A DNA stretch of 64,000 bases, from assembly GCA_017744735.1 (NCBI GenBank), contig JAGIAR010000007.1, forward strand, positions 1-64,000. The letters are read 5' to 3'. Position numbers and translations under genes: made by a program. The notes under the pieces are model-generated. The model ran no database searches and was not told the origin of the DNA. It saw only the letters and a list, made by a program, of their open reading frames with translations. Of this stretch, positions 38,200-47,037 are shown piece by piece. The stretch comes from Novosphingobium sp. (GTDB lineage: Bacteria; Pseudomonadota; Alphaproteobacteria; Sphingomonadales; Sphingomonadaceae). Position 1 is the stretch's first letter; the number at the start of each line of letters is the position of its first letter.

Positions 38200-40428
38200 T
38201 CAGCCCTCGATTTTCGAGAAATCCGCCACTTTGTGCACTGCAGCACGGAACCGCGCAAGCAGGTCGAGCCGGGCGTGGCGCTTTTCCCGTTCCTCGGCAT
38301 TGACGATCACCTCTTCGAAGAAAGTGTCGATCGGCGCGCGCAGCGAAGCGAGCGCGGCCATCGCGCCCTCGAAATCCTCCGCCTCGACCGCCGCGGCGGC
38401 TTTGGGCTCGGCGAAATCGAGCGCATCGATCAAGGCCTTTTCCGCAGTTTCCGGCGTGTAGGAAAGTTTTTTCGCGTGGCGCTCGTTGAGCTTGGCGGCA
38501 ACCACCGCGGCGAGGTCCGGATCGTCGACTTCGGACAGCGGATCTTCCTCGCCGGTCTGCGCGATCTCGCCCTCGATGCCCTGCCAGTCCTCCTTCTTGA
38601 GGATGTTGGCCGCGCGCTTGTAGCCGGCGTGGAGGTTGGCGCCGTCCTCGGTGGCGATGAAGGATTGGAGGGCTTTTACGCGGGCTAGGAGGCGGACGAG
38701 GTCATCTTCGTTGCCGAGCGCGAAGACCGCGTCGATCAGGTCGTGGCGGACGCCGGCTTCGCGCTGCTGGACCTTGAGGCGGTCGGCGAAGAAGTCGACA
38801 ACGTCATCGGCCAATCTATCCGGCGAAAGATACCCCGCTTCCGACATTTCGTCGAAAGCAGCTTGCTCGATCACGGTCCTACCAGTGCGTTGGCACGTCA
38901 AAGTTCCGGCTGAATGATAGATGATGCCTCTAAGATTGAAGCGGAGACCATGCTCGAAAACGATCCTGATTACGCCAAGTGCCGCACGCCGTAGAGCGAA
39001 AGGATCACGCGATCCGCTGGGCGGCATACCAGCCATGAAGAACGTCGAGATAGTGTCGAACTTGTCCGCTAGATTGACGGCGATCGAGGCCCAGCCCTTG
39101 GGCAACCTGTCGCCTTGGCCAAGCGGAAGATATTGATCGCGTATTGCCGCAATTACCTCAGGATTTTCACCTTGAGCTTGGGCGTAATAGCTTCCCATGA
39201 GCCCCTGAAGTTCCGGAAACTCGCCCACCATTTCGGTGACCAAATCGGCCTTGGCCAACTGCGCTGCACGAATGGCGTTGTCGCCTTGATGATCTGGGAG
39301 ACCGACTCCGCGCTGGAAGGCATGATCGACCAACGACGATGCGAGACCGGTAACCCGCTCGACCTTGTCGGCCACGGTCCCGAGCTTCTCGTGGAACGTA
39401 ATCCGCTGCAGCTTCTCCGCCTGCTTGGCCAGCGGCGTCTTGAGATCCTGCTCCCAGAAGAAGCGCGCATCCGAAAGCCGCGCGGCGAGCACCTTGCGGT
39501 TGCCGTCGACGATCGCCGCGCCGCCGTCTTCGGCGACCACGTTGGCGGTGCAGACGAAGGCGTTGGCGAGCTTGCCGTCCTTCTCGCACACGAAATATTT
39601 CTGGTTCACCCGCGCGGTGAGCTGGATCACTTCGGGCGGGACTTCGAGGAATGCTTCGTCGAACCGGCCGAGCAGCGGCACCGGCCATTCGGTGAGCCCG
39701 GCGTTCTCGATCACCAGCCCCTCGTCCTCGACCAGCGTCAGCCCCGCGTCGGCGGCAGCCTTGGCGGCGCCCGAGCGGACGATGTCCTGCCGCTCGGCAT
39801 GATCGACGATCACGTGGCAGAGGCGCAGCTTCTCCCGGTAATCATGCGCGCCATCGACGGTGATTTCGCCGGGATGGTGGAAGCGGTGGCCCTTGGTCGC
39901 ATAGCCCGAGGTCACGCCCCCGGCCTCGCATTCGACCAGTTCCTCGCCGAAGATCGCGACGATGCCCGACAGCGGGCGGACCCAGCGGGTGCTTTCGGTC
40001 GAGATCGAATTCGCGCCCCAGCGCATCGACTTGGGCCACGGGAACTTGGCGACGATCGCCGGGATCGCCTCGGCCAGCACGGCGCTTACCGCCCTGCCCG
40101 GCTTTTCGGTGACCGCGAAGAACACGCCGTCGCGCTCGGTCAGCTCGTCCTGGGTCAGCCCGGTCTTGCGCAGGAAGCCTTCGAGCGCCTGCGGCGGCGC
40201 GCCGACTTTGGGGCCTTTCAGCTCTTCGCTGACGGCTTCGGTCTCAAGCGGCAGGCCCTTCGCGATCAGCGCGAGGCGGCGCGGAGTCGACCAGACGGTG
40301 ATGTCGCCGGGGACAACGCCCGCGGCGCTCAGTTCGGCACGGAACAGCCGCTCCAGATCGGCGCGTGCCCCGGCCTGCATCCGCGCGGGGATTTCTTCGG
40401 AGCGGAGTTCGAGGAGGAAGTCGGTCAT
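38200..40428 (-). CDS. glyS: Glycyl-tRNA synthetase beta subunit (mosaic)
   Basis: A 742-residue beta subunit of the heterotetrameric glycyl-tRNA synthetase. N-terminus MTDFLLELRSEEIPARMQAGARADL; ENAGLTEWPVPLLGRFDEAFLEVPPEVI and the HD-like region ASSLVDHAFQRGV...AIRAAQLAKADLVTEMVGEFPELQG are family marks, and the DALRF-type anticodon domain closes it. Codons about 355-535 (roughly 38,821-39,360) are clearly poorer in G+C (about 56% by hand count) than the flanks and use different synonymous codons, as if replaced by recombination. The frame is intact. glyQ lies 118 bp upstream with a hairpin repeat between. Confidence 0.95.
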   Translation of the reverse strand: MTDFLLELRSEEIPARMQAGARADLERLFRAELSAAGVVPGDITVWSTPRRLALIAKGLPLETEAVSEELKGPKVGAPPQALEGFLRKTGLTQDELTERDGVFFAVTEKPGRAVSAVLAEAIPAIVAKFPWPKSMRWGANSISTESTRWVRPLSGIVAIFGEELVECEAGGVTSGYATKGHRFHHPGEITVDGAHDYREKLRLCHVIVDHAERQDIVRSGAAKAAADAGLTLVEDEGLVIENAGLTEWPVPLLGRFDEAFLEVPPEVIQLTARVNQKYFVCEKDGKLANAFVCTANVVAEDGGAAIVDGNRKVLAARLSDARFFWEQDLKTPLAKQAEKLQRITFHEKLGTVADKVERVTGLASSLVDHAFQRGVGLPDHQGDNAIRAAQLAKADLVTEMVGEFPELQGLMGSYYAQAQGENPEVIAAIRDQYLPLGQGDRLPKGWASIAVNLADKFDTISTFFMAGMPPSGSRDPFALRRAALGVIRIVFEHGLRFNLRGIIYHSAGTLTCQRTGRTVIEQAAFDEMSEAGYLSPDRLADDVVDFFADRLKVQQREAGVRHDLIDAVFALGNEDDLVRLLARVKALQSFIATEDGANLHAGYKRAANILKKEDWQGIEGEIAQTGEEDPLSEVDDPDLAAVVAAKLNERHAKKLSYTPETAEKALIDALDFAEPKAAAAVEAEDFEGAMAALASLRAPIDTFFEEVIVNAEEREKRHARLDLLARFRAAVHKVADFSKIEG
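38821..39360. other. Low-GC mosaic patch inside glyS
   Basis: Nine consecutive 60-base lines give 304 G+C in 540 (56%), while neighbouring parts of the same gene run at 62-72%. Synonymous third positions show many A and T where neighbours use G or C. Protein identity to the family is kept throughout. The edges are gradual on both sides. A homologous import from a lower-GC relative would look like this. Confidence 0.6.
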
Positions 40429-40450
40429 GCGCGTTCACCCGCAATCATGT

Positions 40451-40520
40451 GCTCCTGCGAAAGCAGGAGCCTAGGGCAGACCGGCGCTACCTTGCCCTGG
40501 GCTCCTGCTTTCGCAGGAGC
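40451..40520. repeat. Paired-hairpin intergenic repeat, copy E
   Basis: Left hairpin GCTCCTGC-GAAA-GCAGGAGC (40451-40470) and right hairpin GCTCCTGC-TTTC-GCAGGAGC (40501-40520); CCTAGGGCA and TGCCCTGGG flank the centre and can nearly pair. The whole element is an almost perfect large palindrome. It lies in the 118-bp gap between glyQ and glyS, inside an operon. Confidence 0.85.
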
Positions 40521-40546
40521 ACGAACTGGGCGATGTTGGATGGAAA

Positions 40547-41443
40547 TCATACCGTCCACCCCGGGAAGTCCGCTTCCCACTGGGCCTTGTTCTTCTCGAT
40601 CCACGCTTCGCAGCTGCCCTTGGCCAGATCGCGCACCCGGCCGATGTAGCTGGCGCGTTCCTGCACGCTGATCACGCCGCGCGCCTGCAGCAGGTTGAAC
40701 AGATGGCTCGCCTCGATCGCCTGGTCGTAGGCGGCGAGCGGGATGCCGGCTTCGATGCAGCGGCGGTTCTCGGCCTCGGCCTTCGCAAAGCCGTCGAATA
40801 GCGCATCGGTGTCGGCAATTTCAAAGTTGTATTTCGACAGCTCGCGTTCGTTTTCGAGGAACACTTCGCCGTACGAAACGCCCGAGGAGTTGAACGCGAG
40901 GTCGTAGACGTTGTCGACGCCCTGCAGATACATCGCGAGGCGTTCGAGCCCATAGGTCAGCTCGCCGGCGACCGGCTTGCAGTCGAACCCGCCGATCTGC
41001 TGGAAATAGGTGAACTGGGTCACTTCCATCCCGTCGCACCACACTTCCCAGCCGAGGCCCCAGGCGCCCAGAGTCGGGCTTTCCCAGTCGTCCTCGACGA
41101 AGCGGATGTCGTGCTTGAGCGGGTCGATCCCGATCCGCTCGAGGCTGGCGAGATAGAGTTCCTGCAGATTGGCCGGGTTCGGCTTGAGGATCACCTGGTA
41201 CTGGTAATAGTGCTGCAGCCGGTTCGGGTTCTCGCCATAGCGCCCGTCGGTCGGGCGGCGGCTCGGCTGGACATAGGCGGCCTTCCACGGCTGCGGGCCG
41301 AGCGCGCGCAAGGTAGTCGCCGGATGGAACGTGCCCGCGCCCATCCGCATGTCGTAGGGTTGCAGGATCAGGCAGCCCTGTGCGCTCCAGAAATCGTGGA
41401 GCGCGAGGATCATTTCCTGGAACGATAACGGCTTGCCGGTCAT
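40547..41443 (-). CDS. glyQ: Glycyl-tRNA synthetase alpha subunit
   Basis: A 298-residue alpha subunit carrying the class II catalytic core. Start taken at [19 protein letters not shown], the usual family beginning; two upstream in-frame ATGs would add up to 12 residues. Motif 2-like region [28 protein letters not shown] and [21 protein letters not shown] are diagnostic. It is first in glyQ-glyS and divergent from the TraB/GumN gene by about 110 bp. Confidence 0.96.
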   Translation of the reverse strand: MTGKPLSFQEMILALHDFWSAQGCLILQPYDMRMGAGTFHPATTLRALGPQPWKAAYVQPSRRPTDGRYGENPNRLQHYYQYQVILKPNPANLQELYLASLERIGIDPLKHDIRFVEDDWESPTLGAWGLGWEVWCDGMEVTQFTYFQQIGGFDCKPVAGELTYGLERLAMYLQGVDNVYDLAFNSSGVSYGEVFLENERELSKYNFEIADTDALFDGFAKAEAENRRCIEAGIPLAAYDQAIEASHLFNLLQARGVISVQERASYIGRVRDLAKGSCEAWIEKNKAQWEADFPGWTV

Positions 41444-41553
41444 GGGCGCGCCCATGGCGGATGCGCGGCCAAAGCGCAACAGCGCGCGGGCTTCGACAAA
41501 TCTTCCTTCGGCATAACTTGCCGTTCACACGCTTGGTCGCAACAAGGCCTTCT

Positions 41554-42465
41554 ATGACCGGGCTTCGCCGAATCGCCGCACTTCTCGCGCTCGCTTTCGC
41601 GCTGCTGTTCGGCGCGTCGGACGCCTACGCCTCGACCGGCGAGACGGCGGTGCAGCCGCTCAAGGTCCACGGCGGGCCGGCGGTGTGGCGGGTGAAGGAC
41701 AGGGACACCACCATCTACCTGTTCGGGACGATCCACTTCCTGCCGCAGGACGTGCAGTGGCTCGATCCCGACCTGCGCGAGGCGCTGCAGAGCTCGACCG
41801 AGCTGGTCACCGAGCTCGATCCGGCCAAGGACGGCAATATCGACCAGCTGATGGCGCAGAAGGGCTATCTCCCGGCGGGCGAGAACCTGCGCGACAAGCT
41901 CGCCCCCAAGGACCGGCTGGCGTTCGAGAGCCTGCTGGTCTCGCTCGGCATCCCGGTCGAGCAGTTCGACCGCTACAAGCCGTGGACCGCGGGGCTCTAT
42001 CTCTCGGTGGTGATGACCAAGCTCGCCGGCTTCGATCCCGACCAGGGGGTCGAGCAGGTGATCGAGGACACCGCCCGCGACGGCACGCGGCGCGCGGCGC
42101 TCGAGACGATGCAGTTCCAGCTCGAACTGTTCAACGGCCTGCCCGAAGACCGGCAGATCGCCTATCTCAACCAGATCGTCGCCTCCGCGCCGACCCTCAA
42201 GCAGGATCTCTCGGCGATGCTCGGCGCGTGGCTGGCGGGCAATGCCAAGGGCCTTGCCGCGCTGATCAACGCCGAGGAATCCGATCCGGTGCTCTATCGC
42301 CACATCCTGACCGACCGGAACGCCAACTGGGCGAAATGGATCAAGACCCGCCTCGGCGAGCCCGGCACGGTGTTCATCGCGGTCGGCGCCGGGCACCTTG
42401 CCGGCAAGGGCAGCGTGCAGGACCAGCTCCGCAAGCTCGGCATCTCGAGCAAGCGCGTCCACTGA
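41554..42465 (+). CDS. TraB/GumN family protein (first of two)
   Basis: A 303-residue exported protein of the TraB/GumN (Tiki-like metalloprotease) superfamily. Signal peptide MTGLRRIAALLALAFALLFGASDAYA. Family motifs: TIYLFGTIHFLPQ near residue 50 (GxxH), ELDP, and the C-terminal VFIAVGAGHLAGKGSVQDQL (second His motif). A periplasmic location is inferred. Its stop shares one base with the start of a second TraB/GumN gene. Confidence 0.87.
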   Translation: MTGLRRIAALLALAFALLFGASDAYASTGETAVQPLKVHGGPAVWRVKDRDTTIYLFGTIHFLPQDVQWLDPDLREALQSSTELVTELDPAKDGNIDQLMAQKGYLPAGENLRDKLAPKDRLAFESLLVSLGIPVEQFDRYKPWTAGLYLSVVMTKLAGFDPDQGVEQVIEDTARDGTRRAALETMQFQLELFNGLPEDRQIAYLNQIVASAPTLKQDLSAMLGAWLAGNAKGLAALINAEESDPVLYRHILTDRNANWAKWIKTRLGEPGTVFIAVGAGHLAGKGSVQDQLRKLGISSKRVH

Positions 42466-43334
42466 TGCGCCCGCGGCGCCGCTTGGCCGGGGCGCTGGCG
42501 GCGCTGGCTCTGCTCGCTTCCTGCAAGGGAGAGCGTCCGCCCAAGCCCGCCCCGGCGCTGTGGGAAGTGACCGGCGAGAACGGCGCGCACGCCTTTCTGT
42601 TCGGCACCGTCCACTCGCTGCCCGACGGTTACGAATGGACCACGCCCGAGCTCGAACGCGCCTTCGCAGGGTCGGAGGAGTTGCTGGTCGAGGTCGACCT
42701 GGCGGCCCGGCGCGGTTCGATCGCCGGGATCTTCGACCGCCTCGGCCATTCCCCCGGCCTCCCGCCGCTCGGCCAGCGCCTGCCGGCGGCGGAGCGGGCG
42801 CAGCTGGAGCAGGCGCTTGCGGGCAAGGGCCTGAGCGACGCGGACTTCGCCGGGATGGAAAGCTGGGCCGCGGCGATCGCGCTGTCGCAGGCCTATGACG
42901 ATCGCGGCGGCGACGGGGTCGATCTCGCGCTGCTCAAGGCGGCCAAGGGCAAGCGGGTGGTCGAGCTCGAAGGCGCCGAGAAACAGCTCAGGATCTTCGA
43001 CGCCCTGCCCGAGCAGGAGCAGCGCGACCTGCTGGCCGCGGTCGCGCAGGAGGCGCTGGAGGGCGACGCCAAGAGCGACGCGCGGCTGCAGGCCTGGCTG
43101 CGCGGCGACACCAATGCGCTGGTCAAGGAAACCCACGAGGACATGCTGGCCGACCCGGAATTGCGCGAGGCGCTGCTGGTCGCGCGCAACCGCGACTGGG
43201 CCGGGCGGATCGCGGGCGAGATGGGCACCGGCAAGACCGTGTTCGTCGCGGTCGGCGCCGCGCATACCGTCGGGCCCGATGGGCTCGCGGCGCTGCTGGA
43301 AGCGAAGGGCTTCACCGTGAAGCGGGTGCAATAG
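42465..43334 (+). CDS. TraB/GumN family lipoprotein (second of two)
   Basis: A 289-residue paralogue of the preceding protein, this one a lipoprotein (MRPRRRLAGALAALALLASC, lipobox LASC, Cys20). Motifs: AFLFGTVHSLPDGYEW and VFVAVGAAHTVGPDGLAALLEAKGF. The two are clearly homologous but divergent (about a quarter to a third identity by eye), so the duplication is old. Tight coupling suggests paired roles, one soluble and one lipid-anchored. Confidence 0.87.
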   Translation: MRPRRRLAGALAALALLASCKGERPPKPAPALWEVTGENGAHAFLFGTVHSLPDGYEWTTPELERAFAGSEELLVEVDLAARRGSIAGIFDRLGHSPGLPPLGQRLPAAERAQLEQALAGKGLSDADFAGMESWAAAIALSQAYDDRGGDGVDLALLKAAKGKRVVELEGAEKQLRIFDALPEQEQRDLLAAVAQEALEGDAKSDARLQAWLRGDTNALVKETHEDMLADPELREALLVARNRDWAGRIAGEMGTGKTVFVAVGAAHTVGPDGLAALLEAKGFTVKRVQ

Positions 43335-43460
43335 CGGCCCGCAACCCACGGAACGCTTGCTTTACCGCCGCTTTTCCCATAGGGGCGCCCCCTTCCCGGC
43401 CATGGTCATCCCTGGAGGCGTGGCGGGACTGTGTAACAAGCTTTTCGAAAGGCACGTATC

Positions 43461-44087
43461 ATGAGCGACGCTCTGACCCTGCCCGCCGAAGCGCGCGAAC
43501 GGGCTGGCAAGGGAGCCTCCCGTGAATTGCGTCGCGAAGGCCGGGTACCCGCCGTCATCTATGGCGGCAAGGAAGAACCCCAGACGATCCACGTCGAGGA
43601 GAAGGAACTGCGCCGCCAGCTCGGCACGGGTCACTTCATGAACTCGATCGTGATGATCGAGCTCGGCGGCAAGACCCTGCGTACCCTGCCCAAGGACGTC
43701 GCGTTCCACCCGGTCAACGACCGTCCGCTCCATGTCGATTTCCTCCGCCTGGCGAAGGATTCGAAGGTCGAGGTGCTGGTCCCGGTGGTGTTCGCCAACG
43801 AGGAAGCCTCGCCCGGCCTCAAGAAGGGCGGCGTGCTCAACGTCGTGCGCCACGAGCTCGACCTGATCTGCGAATCGGACAAGATCCCCGACGAGATCCA
43901 GATCGACGTGACCGGCCTCGATATCGGCGATTCGATCCACATCCACAGCGTCACCCTGCCCGCCGGTTCGACCAGCGCGATCACCGACCGCGATTTCACC
44001 ATCGCGACGATCGTTGCTCCGTCGGCCCTGCGTTCGAGCGAGGGCGACAACGAGACCCCCGCCGAAGGCGAAGCCTCGGGCGAATAA
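43461..44087 (+). CDS. rplY: 50S ribosomal protein L25 (CTC form)
   Basis: A 208-residue L25 of the long general-stress (Ctc) type, binding 5S rRNA. The N-terminal L25 domain has [26 protein letters not shown], and the C-terminal TL5-like beta domain has [36 protein letters not shown]. The acidic tail ends EGEASGE. Pairing with pth downstream is conserved in most bacteria. Confidence 0.97.
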   Translation: MSDALTLPAEARERAGKGASRELRREGRVPAVIYGGKEEPQTIHVEEKELRRQLGTGHFMNSIVMIELGGKTLRTLPKDVAFHPVNDRPLHVDFLRLAKDSKVEVLVPVVFANEEASPGLKKGGVLNVVRHELDLICESDKIPDEIQIDVTGLDIGDSIHIHSVTLPAGSTSAITDRDFTIATIVAPSALRSSEGDNETPAEGEASGE

Positions 44088-44109
44088 TCTCGCAACCAGC
44101 GAAAACCGG

Positions 44110-44147
44110 GCGCCGGCCGTGCACTGCACTGCCGGCGCTTCGTTTTT
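44110..44147 (+). terminator. Rho-independent terminator after rplY
   Basis: An 8-bp GC stem, GCGCCGGC (44110-44117) and GCCGGCGC (44131-44138), is followed after TTCG by TTTTT. It lies 22 bases past the rplY stop. This is the best classical terminator in the window. Confidence 0.85.
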
Positions 44148-44190
44148 CTGTGCCTTTGTTTTTTCGACCGCCCCCACGTAAGGAACCGCG

Positions 44191-44760
44191 ATGCAACTCT
44201 GGGTCGGCCTTGGAAATCCCGGACCGCAATATGCGATGAACCGGCACAATGTCGGCTTCATGGCGCTCGACGTGATCGCCGACATGCACGGCTTCGGCCC
44301 GGTGCAGAAGAAGTTCCAGGGCTGGATCCAGGAAGGCCGGCTCGGCAGCGAGAAGATCATCCTGCTCAAGCCCGCGACCTATATGAACGAAAGCGGCCGC
44401 GCGGTGGGCGAAGCGCTGCGCTTCTACAAGCTTGGCACCGATGCGCTGACCGTATTCCACGACGAACTCGATCTCGCCCCGTTCAAGCTCAAGGTGAAGA
44501 CCGGCGGCGGCACCGCCGGGCACAACGGGCTGCGCTCGATCGACCAGCATCTCGGGCCGGATTTCCGCCGGGTGCGGATCGGCATCGGCCATCCGGGGCA
44601 CAAGGACCGGGTCCACGGCTATGTCCTGGGCAATTACGCCAAGAGCGAGCAGGACGAGCTGGCCGACATGCTCGGCTCGATCGGCGCGGAGGCGGACTGG
44701 CTCGCGAAGGGCGACGACGCGCGCTTCATGAACGAGGTTGCGCTGCGGATGCAGGACTGA
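44191..44760 (+). CDS. pth: Peptidyl-tRNA hydrolase
   Basis: A 189-residue Pth that frees tRNA from stalled peptidyl-tRNA. Catalytic His in NRHNVGFMALD, Asn in PATYMNESGRAV, Asp in VFHDELDLAPFKLKVKTGGGTAGHNGLRSI, all expected motifs. Its stop overlaps the next ATG by one base (TGATG). Confidence 0.98.
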   Translation: MQLWVGLGNPGPQYAMNRHNVGFMALDVIADMHGFGPVQKKFQGWIQEGRLGSEKIILLKPATYMNESGRAVGEALRFYKLGTDALTVFHDELDLAPFKLKVKTGGGTAGHNGLRSIDQHLGPDFRRVRIGIGHPGHKDRVHGYVLGNYAKSEQDELADMLGSIGAEADWLAKGDDARFMNEVALRMQD

Positions 44761-45599
44761 TGGAGACCGTCTTCACGCCCTCGCGCGTCCGCCTGCGCCG
44801 CCATGCCTCGCGCTCCGGCCCGCTCAACTGGCTACTGTTCCCCGGCGGACCCGGGATCGGCTCGGAAAGCCTGGCCGAACTGGCCGATGCGTTGCGGGTG
44901 CCGGGCGACCTCTGGCTGGTCGATCTTCCGGGCGACGGCTCGAACATCGACGGCGTGCCAGCACCCGACGATTGCTACGCACGTTGGCCGCAGGTGCTGC
45001 TCGAAGCGGCCGAGGCGGTGGAGAACCCGGTCTGCATCGGCCATTCGACCGGCGGGATGTATCTGCTGAGCGTGCCCGAGCTCGAGAGAAGGATTCGCGG
45101 ATTGGCGCTGGTCAGCACCGCGCCCGACGCGGGCTGGAAACCGCGCTTCGTAGCAATGACCGAACTGCACCCGCTGCCCGAGGTCGAGCGGACGACGGCG
45201 ATCTACATTGCCGATCGTACCAACGAGAATTTGCGCGATATCGCGGTCGCCTCCGCCGAATGGAATTTCACCCCCGGCAGCCTTGCAGCCGGGCGCGATC
45301 TGCTTGCGCGGATGCCGTATAATTACGCTGCGGTGGAATGGTCCGATCGCCATTTCGACGACACCTACGCCCACAGCTGGTGGCCCGCGCGACTGCCGGT
45401 TCTGATCCTCGCAGGCGCCGAAGACCGGATCGTCAGCCAGCATGGCTGGGACGATCCGCGCTTTGGCGGCCGGAACGTCTTGCGCGCAAGCATTCCCGGC
45501 GGGGGGCATTTCCCGTGGATCGAAAATCCGGCCGGGGTTGCGGAAGCGTTTGGGCGGCTCGCGGCACGGATGCTCGAACCGGCAAGCGCCCCGCAATGA
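44760..45599 (+). CDS. Alpha/beta hydrolase
   Basis: A 279-residue alpha/beta-hydrolase-fold protein. Oxyanion region LLFPGGPGIGSESL, nucleophile elbow GHSTGGMYLLS, acid in AGAEDRIVS, and His in GGGHFPWIENP. The substrate is unknown. No signal peptide. It lies between pth and an exporter gene with overlapping starts on both sides, forming pth-hydrolase-MFS. Confidence 0.88.
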   Translation: METVFTPSRVRLRRHASRSGPLNWLLFPGGPGIGSESLAELADALRVPGDLWLVDLPGDGSNIDGVPAPDDCYARWPQVLLEAAEAVENPVCIGHSTGGMYLLSVPELERRIRGLALVSTAPDAGWKPRFVAMTELHPLPEVERTTAIYIADRTNENLRDIAVASAEWNFTPGSLAAGRDLLARMPYNYAAVEWSDRHFDDTYAHSWWPARLPVLILAGAEDRIVSQHGWDDPRFGGRNVLRASIPGGGHFPWIENPAGVAEAFGRLAARMLEPASAPQ

Positions 45600-46972
45600 G
45601 CCGCGCGGCGCCGGGCTGGACGCTAGCGGCGTCGATCCTCGCGTCGAGCCTCGCCTTCGTCGATGGTTCGGTCACCAATGTCGCCCTCCCCGCGATCCGC
45701 GCCGATCTCCACGCGACCGCCTCCGACCTGCAATGGGTCATCAACGCCTATCTGCTGCCGCTCAGCGCGCTGCTGCTGCTCGGCGGCGCGGCGGGGGACC
45801 GGTTCGGGCGGCGGCGGATGTTCCTCGGCGGGCTGGCCGGCTTCGCTGCGGCGTCGCTCGCCTGCGCGATGGCGCCGTCGCTGGAGGTGCTGTTCGCAGC
45901 CCGCTTCGCGCAAGGCGCGGCGGCTGCGATCCTGATGCCCAACAGCCTCTCGCTGCTCGGCACCGCCTTTTCGGGCGACGAGCGCGGACGCGCGATCGGC
46001 ACCTGGGCCGCGGCCGGCGCGATCACCGCCGCGATCGGCCCGCTGGTCGGCGGCTGGCTGATCGACGCGGTCGGCTGGCGGGCGATCTTCTACGTCAACC
46101 TGCCGCTGGCCGCGGGCGCCTTCGCGATCGGGCTGTTGCGGGTCGAAGACCCGCCGGTGCGGGCCAGGGATCGGCTCGACTGGCGCGGGGTCGGCATCGC
46201 GACGCTTGCGCTCGGCGCGCTGACCTGGGGGCTGACGGTCGCGAGCGGTGCCGAGGCGGCAGGCTGGGACGGGATACCCGAAGTGGCCGCCGGGCTCGCC
46301 GGGCTTGCCCTGTTCGTGGGAATCGAGGCGCACGAGGGGTCCCATGCCGGCATGCCGCTGGCGCTGTTCGGCACGCTCAGCTTCGGCGGCCTGACGGTGC
46401 TGACCTTCCTGCTCTACGGCGCGATGGGCGCGGCCTTCGTACTGATCCCCTATCTGCTGATCGAGAACTACGCCTATTCGCCGATCGAGGCGGGCGCGGC
46501 GCTGCTGCCGATCCCGCTGATCCTCGGCGCCTCTTCGCGCTTCATGGGCGGGCTCGCCGCGCGGACCGGACCGCGCTGGCCGCTCACCATCGGCCCGGTC
46601 GTCGCGGCCATGGGCTTCGCGCTGGCGGCGCGCATCGCCCCCGGCGCATCCTACTGGACCACGCTGTTCCCGGCGCTGACGGTGGTCGCGCTCGGCATGG
46701 CCGGGGCGGTCGCGCCGCTGACCACTGCGGTGATGGCTTCGGTGGACGAGCGCCACGTCGGCGCGGCCAACGGCTTCAACAGCGCGGTCGCGCGCACCGG
46801 GGGGCTGATCGCAACCGCCCTGGTCGGCACGGTACTGGCGGCTTCCGGAGGCGCGCTGGAGGAAGGCTTCGACCGGGCGGTGCTGGCGTCCGCCTGCGCC
46901 GCGGCGCTCGCGGGGCTCGCCGCGCTGATCATGCTGCGCCCGCGCGAGATCGGGGGCAAGGCGAAAACCTGA
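45596..46972 (+). CDS. DHA2-family MFS drug exporter (EmrB/QacA-like)
   Basis: A 458-residue, 14-helix major facilitator. Helix 1 region FVDGSVTNVALPAIRADLHATASDLQWVINAYLL is the DHA2 signature, motif A is GDRFGRRRMFLGG, and motif C is GPLVGGWLIDAVGWRAIFYVNLP. The start overlaps the hydrolase stop (ATGA). A role in exporting drugs or small molecules is inferred from the family. No adjacent MFP/TolC partner. Confidence 0.9.
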   Translation: MSRAAPGWTLAASILASSLAFVDGSVTNVALPAIRADLHATASDLQWVINAYLLPLSALLLLGGAAGDRFGRRRMFLGGLAGFAAASLACAMAPSLEVLFAARFAQGAAAAILMPNSLSLLGTAFSGDERGRAIGTWAAAGAITAAIGPLVGGWLIDAVGWRAIFYVNLPLAAGAFAIGLLRVEDPPVRARDRLDWRGVGIATLALGALTWGLTVASGAEAAGWDGIPEVAAGLAGLALFVGIEAHEGSHAGMPLALFGTLSFGGLTVLTFLLYGAMGAAFVLIPYLLIENYAYSPIEAGAALLPIPLILGASSRFMGGLAARTGPRWPLTIGPVVAAMGFALAARIAPGASYWTTLFPALTVVALGMAGAVAPLTTAVMASVDERHVGAANGFNSAVARTGGLIATALVGTVLAASGGALEEGFDRAVLASACAAALAGLAALIMLRPREIGGKAKT

Positions 46973-47037
46973 TGCGGATGGCGTTTCTCCCGCCCCCCGT
47001 CTAAGGGCGCCGCACATTCTTTTCGAGGTATTGCAAA

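Noticed and set aside
43350..43390. RpoH-like promoter before rplY (CTTG ... CCCATAGG)
   Set aside because: The -10 part fits poorly; kept out of the features.
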